Part shown: positions 1 to 9,763 of the stretch, piece by piece
How positions within the stretch are numbered: the first letter of the stretch is position 1
Layout of the letters: each line of letters begins with the position of its first letter
NCBI GenBank assembly: GCA_019359235.1
Contig: JAHHHT010000017.1
Span: 124,001-188,000, forward strand
Origin: Oscillatoria princeps RMCB-10
GTDB lineage: Bacteria > Cyanobacteriota > Cyanobacteriia > Cyanobacteriales > Oscillatoriaceae
Length of the DNA stretch: 64,000 bases
Direction: 5' to 3'
Position numbers and translations under genes: made by a program
Notes under the pieces: generated by a model
What the model saw: only the letters and a program-made list of their open reading frames with translations
Told to the model about the DNA's origin: nothing
Databases searched by the model: none

Positions 1-1
1 T

Positions 2-3000
2 TCTGGGAATATTGAGATAGGTGGCATAGACTCACATTCGGACGGCACCGGCAGTGGGGGAAATATCAAACTCACCAGCAGTGCCGGGGCCATTGACGGT
101 GCCTGGGGCTGGCTAGAATCTTCTTCCTATCAGGGGAATGGGGGTTCTGTCACCCTGACGGCTTCTGGGGATATTAAGACAGGTGACATCGAGTCGTATT
201 CTGATGGCACCGGCAGTGGGGGGAATATCACCCTCAATAGCAGTGCCGGTGCCATTGATGCTGCCATTAAAGCGCTATCCTCTTATTCAAATCAGGGGAA
301 TGGGGGTTCTGTCACCCTGACGGCTTTTGGCGATATTAAGATACGTTACATCAGCTCGGTGTCGTATGGCACCGGCAGTGGGGGAACGATCGAACTCAAT
401 AGCAGTGCCGGTGGCATTGATGCCAGTGGTGGGCTGTACTCTTCTTCAAGTCAGGGCAATGGGGGTGCAGTCACCCTGACAGCTTCTAAAGATATTAAGG
501 CTGGTGACATCAAGTCGTATTCGCAGGGGGCAGGCAGTGGGGGAAATATCGAAATCACAAGCAGTGCCGGTGCGATTGATACTACCAGTGCCCTGCTGGA
601 CAGTGCGTTGCTGGACTCTTCTTCAAGTCAGGGGAATGGGGGATCGCTCACCCTCTCTGCCAGCGGTCTGATCACCACAGGTGACATCAAATCCTCTGGC
701 TTTTTGCGGGGGGGAGACATTACCATCACCAGCCAGTTGAGTGATATCATTAACGGGGGATTTCTTGAGTCCTCTTCTGAGAGTGGCACTCCAGGCGCTC
801 TCACCATAAACGCTTATGCCGGCAGCATTTCCACAGGAACCTTAAGCGGGGCGCGAAATGTCACGATTGCCGGTGGGGGCAAAGACGAGCCAATCGGTGC
901 TAGTGCAGATGCCAGCGTCACTGCCGGTGCGGACAAGATTAACACGCTAGCAGGGAATGTCACCTTGGCTGCTCACAATGATATTACGGTTAACGAACCC
1001 ATTAAAACCGACTCGATCGCCAGTTTGGAACTGATTGCCGGTCGCAGCATCAACATTAACGCTAACATCGACACTTCAGGAAGCAATGGGGATATCGCCC
1101 TGCGAGCGAACAATAACAGCGCTGACCCTAAGTATCGCGCATCGGGTCCGGGGTCGGTGACAATGGCACCGGGGACTGCCCTCAATGCCGGCAGCGGGAA
1201 CATTGTGATAGAATTGGGAAGAATTGCCGAAGTTGGCAACATCACCCTCAGCGATATAAACACGGCAGGCGCTCTCACCGTCAATGCCGCAACGGGGAAT
1301 ATCCGGAGCAGCTCACCCGACTCCTTAATTACCGCAGGGAGTGCCTTTTTCCAGACAGCAAGGTTAGGCACTGGCGGCATTGGGCTGCCGGCAGACCCGC
1401 TGCGGATAAGTGTCCGCAATTTAGAGGCAACTGCGGGAAGTGGCGGGGCGTTTTTCGAGTCTCCAGAGGGGGGCGTAACGGTCGGTGGCGCTACCGATCT
1501 CCCCATAGGGATTCTAACTTCAGGTGGGGGTGAGGTTTCGATAAGCGCCGCCGGTGATATCACCATTGCTGAATCGGTGAGTACGGCTAGTGTACTGTCT
1601 GGCGATGCGGGGAATATCACCTTTAACAGTCCCGGCGGTGTCACTGACACCCGCGCGGCATCTCTCAACTCCAGCGCCGCACAGGGGAATGGGGGTGCTG
1701 TCACCCTGACGGCTTCTGGGGATATTAAGACGGGTGACATCTCGTCGAGTTCAGACACCGGCACTGGGGGGAAAATTGCACTGAATAGCAGTGGCGGTGG
1801 CATTGATACTGTCAGTGGCATGCTATCCTCTGATTCAAGTCAGGGGAATGGGGGTTCAGTCACCCTGACGGCTTTTGGGGATATTAAGACAGGTAACATC
1901 GTATCCTCTTCCGAGGGCACCGGCATTGGGGGAAATATCGCACTCACCAGCAGTGCCGGTGGGATTGACACAACCGGTGCCGGGCTGTCCTCTTTTTCCA
2001 CGGCGGGAAATGGGGGTGCTGTCACCCTGACAGCTTCTGGGGATATTAAGGCGGGTGATATCCAATCCTCTTCCTATGGCACCGGCAGTGGGGGGGATAT
2101 CGCACTCACTAGCAGTGCCGGTGCTATTAACACTGCCAATAATAGCGAGCTGTCCTCTACTTCAACGCAGGGAAATGCGGGTGCTGTCACCCTCACAGCC
2201 TCAGGGGATATTAAAACAGGTGACATCCGCTCGTTTTCCGAGGGGGCAGGCAGTGGGGGAAATATCCAGGTCACTAGCAGTGCCGGTGGTATTGATACCG
2301 CCACTGGATCGCTGAAGTCTGATTCAAATCAGGGGAATGGGGGTTCAGTCACCCTGAGCGCTTCTGGCGATATAAAAACAGGTGAGATATCGTCGTTTTC
2401 CCAGGGGGCAGGCAGTGGGGGGAATATCGAACTCACAAGCCGTGCCGGTGGCATTGACACCGCTGCTGGCTGGCTGTACTCTTATTCAAGTCAGGGGAAT
2501 GGGGGTTCTGTCACCCTGACGGCTTCTGGGGATATTAAGACAGCGCAGATTGCCTCAATGGCGGGTTTTCAAACTGAGTATGTGTGCGAGAACATGACTT
2601 GTGCGATCAACTTCATCCCACTTGAGGGCAGCACCGGCAGCGGCGGAAACATCACAATTGAAAGCAGCAATGGCGCGGCAAACACCAGCGCCGGATCACT
2701 CAACACCATGTCTTCCGGAGGTGCTGCCGGCAATGTTACCATTCATGCCGCCGGACACGTCGAAACCGCAAGCATTCGCTCCGATGGCTTCTCGCAAGGC
2801 GGCAATCTTAGCATCCGCAGCGACAGTCCAAACAGTATCGCTGTCGGGGGGAACTTAGACACCTATTCTACGAATGGCACTGCCGGCGATATCACCCTGT
2901 CGAGTCCGGGCAGAATTACCCTAACGGGTGACATCACGTCTTATGGCAGCACCGAAAGTGGCGACATTACTGTCACCAGTGAGAGCAATACCGTCGAGAC

Positions 3001-5173
3001 AAATTCTATCACCACTCAATCCGGAACCGGCCCCAGTGGGAATATCACCATCAACGGCAATAACATTGCGGCAGGCAACCTGGATTCCATCGGCAGCACC
3101 GGCGCGGGCAATATTGAAGTGAGTGCCGGTGGAAACGTCACGACTCTTAATATACAGTCGCGCACGGATGAGGGGGATTCGGGTAATATCGATGTGTCAG
3201 CCGGGAACGACATCAGCACCGGCGACCAAACCACCAGCACCGGCGAGGGCAATTCTGGCAATATCACTAATACCGCCGGCTCTGATGTGACCGCCGGCAA
3301 CCAAACCACAAGCACCGACTCTGGCAGTTCTGGGAATATCACAAATACTGCCGGTTCTGATGTGACCGCCGGCAACCAAACCACCAGCGCCACCGATGGC
3401 AATTCCGGGAATATCACCAATACTGCCGGTGGGAATGTGACCGCCGGCAACCAAACCAGCAGCGCCACCAATGACAATTCGGGAAATATCACAAATACTG
3501 CCGGTGGGAATATAAACACCGGCAACCAAACTAGCAGCGCTATTGGCGGAACTGCCGGCAACATTACCAACCGTGCCGGTGGCAGCATCAGCACCGGCAA
3601 TCTCACCTCCAACGGCACACAAGGGAGCGGGGAAATCTCACTCAATAGTGGGACGGGAGAGATCAATACGGGTGAGATCCGCACGGGTGCGGAGACAGTC
3701 AGTAACAGTGCAGCCGGCAATCCCCTCGTTCCCGCACTCAACATCACTCCCGTCGCGACCGGTCAGGACTTTAGTCCTCAAATCGTTCCCCAAAACAGTA
3801 TAATTGAATCCGTGCCGGCGCAAAGCAGCATCATCACCGCCCTGTCTGGCAATACTAGCACCAGCACCGGCAGCAACAGTCCCCTCAACAGCAACCGCAG
3901 CGCCCAACAGATTGTAGGGAGTCTCAGCACCGTGAGCAGCAGCCCCCTGGCGATGAATGCCGCTGAAGCGGTGGCGCAACTAGAGCAGCGACGGGAACAG
4001 GAATTTGCCGATTACTTCGGGGAAAATCTCTCCAACCAGCTGACGAACCCAGAAAGCATCCGAGAGGCTTTAGCAACCATTGCTTCCCAAACCGGCACCC
4101 GCTCTGCTATCATCTATGTGACGGCACTGCCCGACTCATTGGAAGTCGTGCTGTTCACGCCCGAAGGCAAGTTTATTCGCAAGACTGTGCCGGCAGTATC
4201 GCGCGAGGAACTGTTATTACTGGCTTGGGACTTTCGCGAGATCCTGTCCGACAGAGAGCAGCAGAACACGGCCAGCTATTTGCAGCCGGCGCAGCAGCTA
4301 TATAAGCGGCTGATTGCGCCAATCGAGCCGGAATTGCAAGCCGCTAAAATTGACACGCTACTGTTCAGTATGGATGCGGGGTTGCGCTCTGTGCCGATGG
4401 CGGCGCTGCACGACGGCAAACAGTTTCTCGTGGAAAAATACAGTCTCGCGCTGATACCGAGCGTCAGTTTAATGGACACTCGCTACCAGCCCCTACGGGG
4501 GAAACAAGTTCTGGCGATGGGGGCGTCGGAATTTACCGACAAAGAGCCCTTGCCGGCGGTGCCGGTGGAACTAGACGAAATTACCCAGCACCTGTGGCAG
4601 GGCAAAGCTTTCCTGAATCAGGACTTCACGCGAGACAACCTAATAGCGCAGCGCACAAGCTATCCCTATCCTATCATTCACCTGGCAACGCATGGCGAAT
4701 TCCAAGCGGGGAAGCTCGGCAACTCTTACATTCAGCTGTGGGAGGACAAGTTGCGCCTCGACGAGGTGCGCAACCTTCGCCTGAACAGTCCGCCGGTGGA
4801 GTTGCTGGTGCTGTCTGCCTGTCGCACGGCGCTCGGAGACGAGAAGGCGGAGTTGGGGTTTGCCGGTTTTGCAGTGGCGGCGGGAGTTAAGACCGCAGTG
4901 GCGAGTTTGTGGTATGTTAGCGATGCCGGCACTTTGGGGCTGATGACGGAGTTTTACCAGCACCTCAGTGATGCTAAAATTAAGGCGGAGGCGCTGCGTC
5001 AAGCGCAGCTGGCGATGATGAGGGGAGAAGTGCGGATAGAAAAAGGTGAGTTGCTTGGGAGCGGAACTCGTGCCGGTGTTTCTCTGCCGGCAGAATTGCT
5101 GAAGGAGGGCTCCCACAATCTATCCCATCCTTATTATTGGTCTGGCTTTACAATGATTGGCAGTCCGTGGTAA
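2..5173 (+). CDS. Giant repeat exoprotein with C-terminal CHAT domain (5' end outside window)
   Basis: The reading frame is open from base 2, so the start lies upstream of the window. The protein consists of imperfect beta-helix type repeats rich in Gly, Ser, Thr and Asn; the unit carries the words GNGGSVTLTASGDIKTGDI and GSGGNI, about 50 residues long. A set of shorter repeats of about 24 residues (GNSGNITNTAG) lies at 3190-3540. The last 400 codons are a CHAT (caspase-HetF-associated with TPR) protease-like domain with the expected His in HLATHGEF (codon at 4691) and Cys in LSACRTA (codon at 4820). It ends HPYYWSGFTMIGSPW like its two downstream neighbours. By comparison with them the missing N-terminus should hold a signal peptide and a two-partner-secretion domain (inference). 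CHAT domains are cysteine-protease-like; the substrate is unknown. The cell-surface location is inferred. Confidence 0.9.
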   Translation, partial: SGNIEIGGIDSHSDGTGSGGNIKLTSSAGAIDGAWGWLESSSYQGNGGSVTLTASGDIKTGDIESYSDGTGSGGNITLNSSAGAIDAAIKALSSYSNQGNGGSVTLTAFGDIKIRYISSVSYGTGSGGTIELNSSAGGIDASGGLYSSSSQGNGGAVTLTASKDIKAGDIKSYSQGAGSGGNIEITSSAGAIDTTSALLDSALLDSSSSQGNGGSLTLSASGLITTGDIKSSGFLRGGDITITSQLSDIINGGFLESSSESGTPGALTINAYAGSISTGTLSGARNVTIAGGGKDEPIGASADASVTAGADKINTLAGNVTLAAHNDITVNEPIKTDSIASLELIAGRSININANIDTSGSNGDIALRANNNSADPKYRASGPGSVTMAPGTALNAGSGNIVIELGRIAEVGNITLSDINTAGALTVNAATGNIRSSSPDSLITAGSAFFQTARLGTGGIGLPADPLRISVRNLEATAGSGGAFFESPEGGVTVGGATDLPIGILTSGGGEVSISAAGDITIAESVSTASVLSGDAGNITFNSPGGVTDTRAASLNSSAAQGNGGAVTLTASGDIKTGDISSSSDTGTGGKIALNSSGGGIDTVSGMLSSDSSQGNGGSVTLTAFGDIKTGNIVSSSEGTGIGGNIALTSSAGGIDTTGAGLSSFSTAGNGGAVTLTASGDIKAGDIQSSSYGTGSGGDIALTSSAGAINTANNSELSSTSTQGNAGAVTLTASGDIKTGDIRSFSEGAGSGGNIQVTSSAGGIDTATGSLKSDSNQGNGGSVTLSASGDIKTGEISSFSQGAGSGGNIELTSRAGGIDTAAGWLYSYSSQGNGGSVTLTASGDIKTAQIASMAGFQTEYVCENMTCAINFIPLEGSTGSGGNITIESSNGAANTSAGSLNTMSSGGAAGNVTIHAAGHVETASIRSDGFSQGGNLSIRSDSPNSIAVGGNLDTYSTNGTAGDITLSSPGRITLTGDITSYGSTESGDITVTSESNTVETNSITTQSGTGPSGNITINGNNIAAGNLDSIGSTGAGNIEVSAGGNVTTLNIQSRTDEGDSGNIDVSAGNDISTGDQTTSTGEGNSGNITNTAGSDVTAGNQTTSTDSGSSGNITNTAGSDVTAGNQTTSATDGNSGNITNTAGGNVTAGNQTSSATNDNSGNITNTAGGNINTGNQTSSAIGGTAGNITNRAGGSISTGNLTSNGTQGSGEISLNSGTGEINTGEIRTGAETVSNSAAGNPLVPALNITPVATGQDFSPQIVPQNSIIESVPAQSSIITALSGNTSTSTGSNSPLNSNRSAQQIVGSLSTVSSSPLAMNAAEAVAQLEQRREQEFADYFGENLSNQLTNPESIREALATIASQTGTRSAIIYVTALPDSLEVVLFTPEGKFIRKTVPAVSREELLLLAWDFREILSDREQQNTASYLQPAQQLYKRLIAPIEPELQAAKIDTLLFSMDAGLRSVPMAALHDGKQFLVEKYSLALIPSVSLMDTRYQPLRGKQVLAMGASEFTDKEPLPAVPVELDEITQHLWQGKAFLNQDFTRDNLIAQRTSYPYPIIHLATHGEFQAGKLGNSYIQLWEDKLRLDEVRNLRLNSPPVELLVLSACRTALGDEKAELGFAGFAVAAGVKTAVASLWYVSDAGTLGLMTEFYQHLSDAKIKAEALRQAQLAMMRGEVRIEKGELLGSGTRAGVSLPAELLKEGSHNLSHPYYWSGFTMIGSPW

Positions 5174-5359
5174 AATCCCCTCGTTTCCAGGCGGAGCCTG
5201 GGAACGCCATTCCAGAGGCTCTGCCTCCTACAACAAGCAAATTAAAAACCTAACAGGTTATCTTAAATAATTGTAAAGAAAGAGGTTGGAGAGATAAAAT
5301 TCATGTTAAAGTAGGAAACGCAAGGTTTGATAAACCGCAACCGCCAGGAAGCAAAGTCT
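5174..5359. repeat. Spacer with extragenic palindrome (cgttcccaggc/ggagcctgggaacg family)
   Basis: The spacer between exoprotein genes 1 and 2 holds a copy of the GGCGGAGCCTGGGAACGC palindrome and GGCTCTGCCTCC at about 5190-5235. The same words recur near 21985-22018, 39980-40025, 58160-58210 and 58350-58385. The stretch 5240-5345 is AT-rich and probably holds the promoter or leader of the next gene, but I see no convincing -35/-10 pair. Confidence 0.55.
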
Positions 5360-8300
5360 ATGAAATCCGCCGCCGGAGCATTGAGTTCGTTGCTGGTTAT
5401 TCTTCCCTCAGGCTACTTTGCCACCGCTGAACCGGCACTCGCCCAATCCATCGCACCGGCAGCCGACGGCACCGGCACAACTGTGACACCTCAGGGGAAT
5501 GTTTTTAACATACAAGGGGGTTCGCTGTCAAGGGATGGCGCGAATCTTTTTCACAGTTTTCAGAAATTTGGCCTGAGTGAGGGGCAGATTGCCAACTTCC
5601 TCTCCAATCCGGATATCCGCAATATTCTCGGGCGGGTAATCGGGGGTGACGCCTCCTATATAAATGGCTTAATTCGAGTCAGCGGGGGCAGCTCTAACCT
5701 GTTCCTGATGAACCCAGCCGGCATCGTATTTGGCCCAAATGCCAGTTTGAACGTGCCGGCAGACTTCACCGCCACGGCAGCCACCGGCATCGGGTTGGGT
5801 TCGGGCTGGTTTAATGCCGTTGGCAGCAATGATTACACGATATTAGTGGGGACGCCGAGCGCTTTTTATTTCGCCTTACCGCAAGCGGGCGCAATTGTCA
5901 ATGAGGGGAATTTAACACTGACGCCTGGGAAGAATCTCACCCTGTTAGGCGGGACAGTAATAAATACCGGCACGCTCACAAGTCCTGGGGGGAATATTAC
6001 TATTGCCGGTGTGCCCGGTGAGAGTGCGGTGCGGATTTCTCAACAGGGGCATGTGTTGAGTTTGGACATTGAGCCGGCGGCGTTAGGGGGGTTGGAGGGA
6101 ACGGGGACACCTCTTTCTTTGCCGCAACTGCTCACCGGCAAACCTGATTTTGGCCACGCCTCCGCGCTGAGTGTGAGTGAAAAAGGCGAAGTGTTGCTGA
6201 CGGGTTCTGGGGTGAGGATACCAAGGGAATCGGGGATGGCAATTGTTGCCGGTAATATAGATGTGTCTGCGCCCAGTGGTGTTGGCGGTGCGGTTAATAT
6301 CCTGGGAAACCGCGTCGGACTTGTCAGTGCCAAGATTAACGCTTCCGGCGCAGATGCCGGTGGAACGGTGCGAATTGGGGGCGATTATCAAGGACGTAGC
6401 ACAGGCATCTTGCCTGTGCGGGCTGTGCACCCCTTGAATGCCTCACACACCTCTGTCAGTTCAGATTCAGCGATTAATGCAGACGCCCTGTGGAATGGAA
6501 ATGGGGGGCGTGTTATAGTTTGGGCAGATAAAACGACCCATTTCTCGGGTCACATCAGCGCCCGTGGGGGCAGCAATTCAGGCAATGGCGGATTTGCGGA
6601 AGTTTCGGGGAAACAGAACCTGATATTCCGGGGCACAGCTGATTTAAGTGCTCCCTTTGGGACAACCGGCACCTTGCTCCTCGACCCAGAAAATATCACG
6701 ATTGCCGGTGTGGGTTTCGGCGAAGATGACAGCGCCGTGTCCGACAGTCAGATCCTGTTGGGAGAGGGCACCGGCACACTCACGATTTCCGAAGCCAGCT
6801 TGGAAAGCCTCGATGGAAATGCCTCAGTGATATTAGAAGCGAGTAACAATATTACGGTAGCGCCAATATCCGACCGGCAATTAACTTTTAACGCCGGCAG
6901 GGGTTCCATCACCTTCAGAGCGGATGCGGACAGGAATGGCACCGGCTCATTTTCTATGAATGCCGGCGACACCATCCGGGCAGAAGGGAGAAATGTGACA
7001 GTAGCCGGTGCCAGTATAGCAGCCGGCAATATTGACACGAGTTCCCCGTTATCCGCCGGCGGCGCAATTACCCTCACAAGCGCCGGCAGCATCACCACCG
7101 GCAACCTCACCTCTTTCGGGCAAACCGCCAGTGGAAACATTACCCTCACCAGTAACAGCAATACCATCGGTACGGGCTCCATCACAACCCAAGCATTTGA
7201 TGGCCCGACCGGCACGATTATCCGCAACGGCAGCACCGCTGGCACAGGAAATCTCCAATCAATAGACAGTTCAAACACCTCGCCGACACAAAATTCCGGC
7301 CAATCCCAAACACCCGAGCCGGCCACTTCCCAGCCACAACCTGCCGGCGGAACACAGCCCAATAATTCCCAGCCACAACCTGCCGGCGGAACACAGCCCA
7401 ATAATTCCCAGCCACAACCTGCCGGCGGAACACAGCCCAATAATTCCCAGCCACAACCTGCCGGCGGAACACAGCCAAATAATTCCCAGCCACAACCTGC
7501 CGGCGGAACACAGCCAAATAATTCCCAACCACAACCTGCCGGCGGAACACAGCCAAATAATTCCCAGCCACAACCTGCCGGCGGAACACCGCCGGCTAAT
7601 CCCCAACCACAACCTGCCGGCGGAACACCGCCCAACAATCCCCAACCACAACCTGCCGGCGGAACACCGCCCAACAATCCTCAGCCACAACCTGCCGGCG
7701 GAACACCGCCGGCTAATCCCCAACCACAACCTGCCGGCGGAACACCGCCCAACAATCCTCAGCCACAACCTGCCGCCCCCAATCAGCCCCAACCAAACAA
7801 TTCTCAGGTACACCCCGCTGTCATCGCAGGCACACAGCCAAACAGCCCTCAGGGACAGCCCCTTGCTGAAATCGAGTCAAACAGCCCTCAGGGACAGCCC
7901 CTTACTGAAATCGAGTCAAACAGCCCTCAGGGACAGCCCCTTACTGAAATCGAGTCAAACAGCCCTCAGGGACAGCCCCTTACTGAAATCGAGTCAAACA
8001 GCCCTCAGGGACAGCCCCTTGCTGAAATCGAGTCAAACAATCCTGACTCCCAGGGCAGTGACGGCAATAAACCTGAGGCACAAAAACCTGAAGCGCAGTC
8101 TGTAGCCACGGCTCAACCTGTAAATAACTCCCTGAGTATCGGCAATATCACCGCCTTGCTAGAGCAAAGTCGGGATAAAGAATTTTCCCAGTATTTTGGG
8201 ATAAATTTCTCTAACCAACTCACGTCCTATGAAAGCATCCGAGAGGCTCTGGCAACCATTGCTTCGCAAACAGAGAATCACTCTGCTATAATATATGTGA

Positions 8301-9352
8301 CCGCACTTCCCGACCAATTGGAACTGGTAGTGTTCACGCCAGAAGGCCGACCAATACGCAGGGCTGTCCCGGAAGCAAAGCGTGAGGAACTGCTGAAAGT
8401 TGCTAGAGAGTTTCGCGACAAAATTACAGCGCCGCGCCTGCGCAATACCACCAGCTATTTGAAGCCGGCGCAGCAGCTGTATCAGTGGCTGATTGCGCCA
8501 ATCGAGTCGGAATTGCAAGCTGCTAAAATCGACACGCTGCTGTTCAGTATGGATGCCGGATTGCGCGGGCTGCCGGTGGCGGCGCTGCACGACGGCAAAC
8601 AGTTTCTCGTGGAAAAGTACAGTCTCGCCCTCATCCCCAGTGTCAGTTTGATGGACACTCGCTATCAATCCCTCAAGGGGGCGCGAGTGCTGGCAATGGG
8701 CGCTTCGGAATTTCGCGACCAAAATCCCTTGCCGGCAGTGCCGGTGGAATTGCAAACCATCACCCAGCAGTTGCGGGAGGGGCAAGCTTTTTTGAACGAA
8801 GCTTTCACGCGCAACAATCTCAACCAGCAACGCCAGAACTATCCGTATAAGATTCTTCACCTAGCCACACATGGCGAATTTAAACCGGGGGAAATCAGCA
8901 ATTCTTACATTGCCCTGTGGGACGAAAAGCTGCGCCTGGATGAGCTGAGCAAGCTGCGCCTGAATAATCCGCCGGTGGAGTTGCTAGTTCTCTCTGCTTG
9001 TCGCACTGCAGTCGGCGATGAAAAGGCGGAGTTGGGGTTTGCCGGTTTTGCCATAGCGGCGGGGGTAAAATCAGCTTTAGCCAGTCTGTGGTACGTCAGC
9101 GATGAGGGAACTTTGGGGCTGATGACGGAATTTTACAGCCAGCTGAACCATGCTAAGATTAAGGCGGAGGCGCTGCGACAAGCGCAGCTAGCGATGATTC
9201 GGGGAGAAGTGCGGATAGAGTCGGGCACATTGCGCGGTGGCGGCACTCGCGGCGCAGTTCCCCTGCCGGCGCAACTGGCGACTGCAGGGAACACAAATTT
9301 ATCCCATCCCTATTATTGGTCTGGCTTTACCATGATTGGCAGTCCGTGGTAA
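5360..9352 (+). CDS. Secreted TPS-domain protein with Pro/Gln tandem repeats and CHAT domain
   Basis: The 1330-residue product starts at ATG 5360, preceded by AGGAAG; an upstream TTG would spoil the signal peptide. Residues 1-30 are a signal peptide ending ALA-QS. Residues about 35-150 form a haemagglutinin-type two-partner-secretion domain (NLFHSFQKFGLSEGQIANF, NPAGIVFGPNASLNV). A shorter beta-helix region follows. Codons 7331-7759 are 11 copies of a 13-residue unit (PQPAGGTQPNNSQ and variants), then five copies of another 13-residue unit (SNSPQGQPLTEIE). The C-terminus is a CHAT domain with His1171 (HLATHGEF) and Cys1214 (LSACRTA). Compared with genes 1 and 3 it lacks the long GNGG repeat arrays and carries the flexible linker instead. 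A TpsB-type outer-membrane exporter is expected for such proteins but is not in the window. Biological role unknown. Confidence 0.9.
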   Translation: MKSAAGALSSLLVILPSGYFATAEPALAQSIAPAADGTGTTVTPQGNVFNIQGGSLSRDGANLFHSFQKFGLSEGQIANFLSNPDIRNILGRVIGGDASYINGLIRVSGGSSNLFLMNPAGIVFGPNASLNVPADFTATAATGIGLGSGWFNAVGSNDYTILVGTPSAFYFALPQAGAIVNEGNLTLTPGKNLTLLGGTVINTGTLTSPGGNITIAGVPGESAVRISQQGHVLSLDIEPAALGGLEGTGTPLSLPQLLTGKPDFGHASALSVSEKGEVLLTGSGVRIPRESGMAIVAGNIDVSAPSGVGGAVNILGNRVGLVSAKINASGADAGGTVRIGGDYQGRSTGILPVRAVHPLNASHTSVSSDSAINADALWNGNGGRVIVWADKTTHFSGHISARGGSNSGNGGFAEVSGKQNLIFRGTADLSAPFGTTGTLLLDPENITIAGVGFGEDDSAVSDSQILLGEGTGTLTISEASLESLDGNASVILEASNNITVAPISDRQLTFNAGRGSITFRADADRNGTGSFSMNAGDTIRAEGRNVTVAGASIAAGNIDTSSPLSAGGAITLTSAGSITTGNLTSFGQTASGNITLTSNSNTIGTGSITTQAFDGPTGTIIRNGSTAGTGNLQSIDSSNTSPTQNSGQSQTPEPATSQPQPAGGTQPNNSQPQPAGGTQPNNSQPQPAGGTQPNNSQPQPAGGTQPNNSQPQPAGGTQPNNSQPQPAGGTQPNNSQPQPAGGTPPANPQPQPAGGTPPNNPQPQPAGGTPPNNPQPQPAGGTPPANPQPQPAGGTPPNNPQPQPAAPNQPQPNNSQVHPAVIAGTQPNSPQGQPLAEIESNSPQGQPLTEIESNSPQGQPLTEIESNSPQGQPLTEIESNSPQGQPLAEIESNNPDSQGSDGNKPEAQKPEAQSVATAQPVNNSLSIGNITALLEQSRDKEFSQYFGINFSNQLTSYESIREALATIASQTENHSAIIYVTALPDQLELVVFTPEGRPIRRAVPEAKREELLKVAREFRDKITAPRLRNTTSYLKPAQQLYQWLIAPIESELQAAKIDTLLFSMDAGLRGLPVAALHDGKQFLVEKYSLALIPSVSLMDTRYQSLKGARVLAMGASEFRDQNPLPAVPVELQTITQQLREGQAFLNEAFTRNNLNQQRQNYPYKILHLATHGEFKPGEISNSYIALWDEKLRLDELSKLRLNNPPVELLVLSACRTAVGDEKAELGFAGFAIAAGVKSALASLWYVSDEGTLGLMTEFYSQLNHAKIKAEALRQAQLAMIRGEVRIESGTLRGGGTRGAVPLPAQLATAGNTNLSHPYYWSGFTMIGSPW
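7331..8037 (+). repeat. Two adjacent 39-bp coding minisatellites
   Basis: Eleven 39-bp units run from 7331 to 7759 and encode PQPAGGTxPxNxQ. About 85 bp later, five 39-bp units (about 7840-8037) encode SNSPQGQPLxEIE. Both have a 13-codon period although their sequences differ. Copies are almost identical at the DNA level, so copy number is likely to vary by slippage or recombination. There are no spacers, so this is not a CRISPR array. Confidence 0.95.
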
Positions 9353-9763
9353 ACACAATGGGGTGCGTTAGCGCGAGAGTGCGGCACCCCACTTCTTTGC
9401 CGTGCCGGCACCCCCTGAGTTGCCGGCTTAGAAGAGGTAAACAAATATTACATTTTTTGCAGAAAAATTACAGAAGATTAACGAGCGTTTCAAGCCGATT
9501 TTTATCTCTGTTTGTCCGCCCATAATTTCAGTACAATCTCGGATGTCGCCCGCAAGAGACAGAGCATACAGTGTTAAATGAAGGCATCGCCAAAGCCTCC
9601 CTGCCAGAGCGGGGAACTTAGGAGAAAAGCCCCTGCAAACAAGCCGGCGCAGAAATCAACGGAATTGCCGGCGCAACGGTGCCTCTGGAGAAAGAGAGCG
9701 AGCAGCCCCTGTGCGCCCAGCTCCCTCTGCATTCTTCACAGTTACATTCAATGGGTGTTTCCG
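9353..9763. other. 411-bp spacer before third exoprotein gene
   Basis: This spacer starts with a GTGCGTTAGCGC...GCGGCACCCC repeat common to the window's spacers (9360-9395), then AT-rich DNA. The reading frame of the downstream gene stays open back to 9578, but that stretch reads as Lys/Arg/Pro/Cys-rich sequence unlike a secreted protein N-terminus, so I treat it as leader rather than coding. Confidence 0.5.

Noticed and set aside
7218-7813. Long repeat-containing open frames on the minus strand opposite the Pro/Gln repeats
   Set aside because: They exist only because the 39-bp unit has no stop in several frames; the plus frame has domains on both sides.
7331-8037. CRISPR array
   Set aside because: Units are contiguous without spacers and keep a 13-codon reading frame.
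9578-9763. N-terminal extension of the third exoprotein
   Set aside because: It would bury the signal peptide behind 62 basic, Cys/Pro-rich residues; start at 9764 fits the paralogue.
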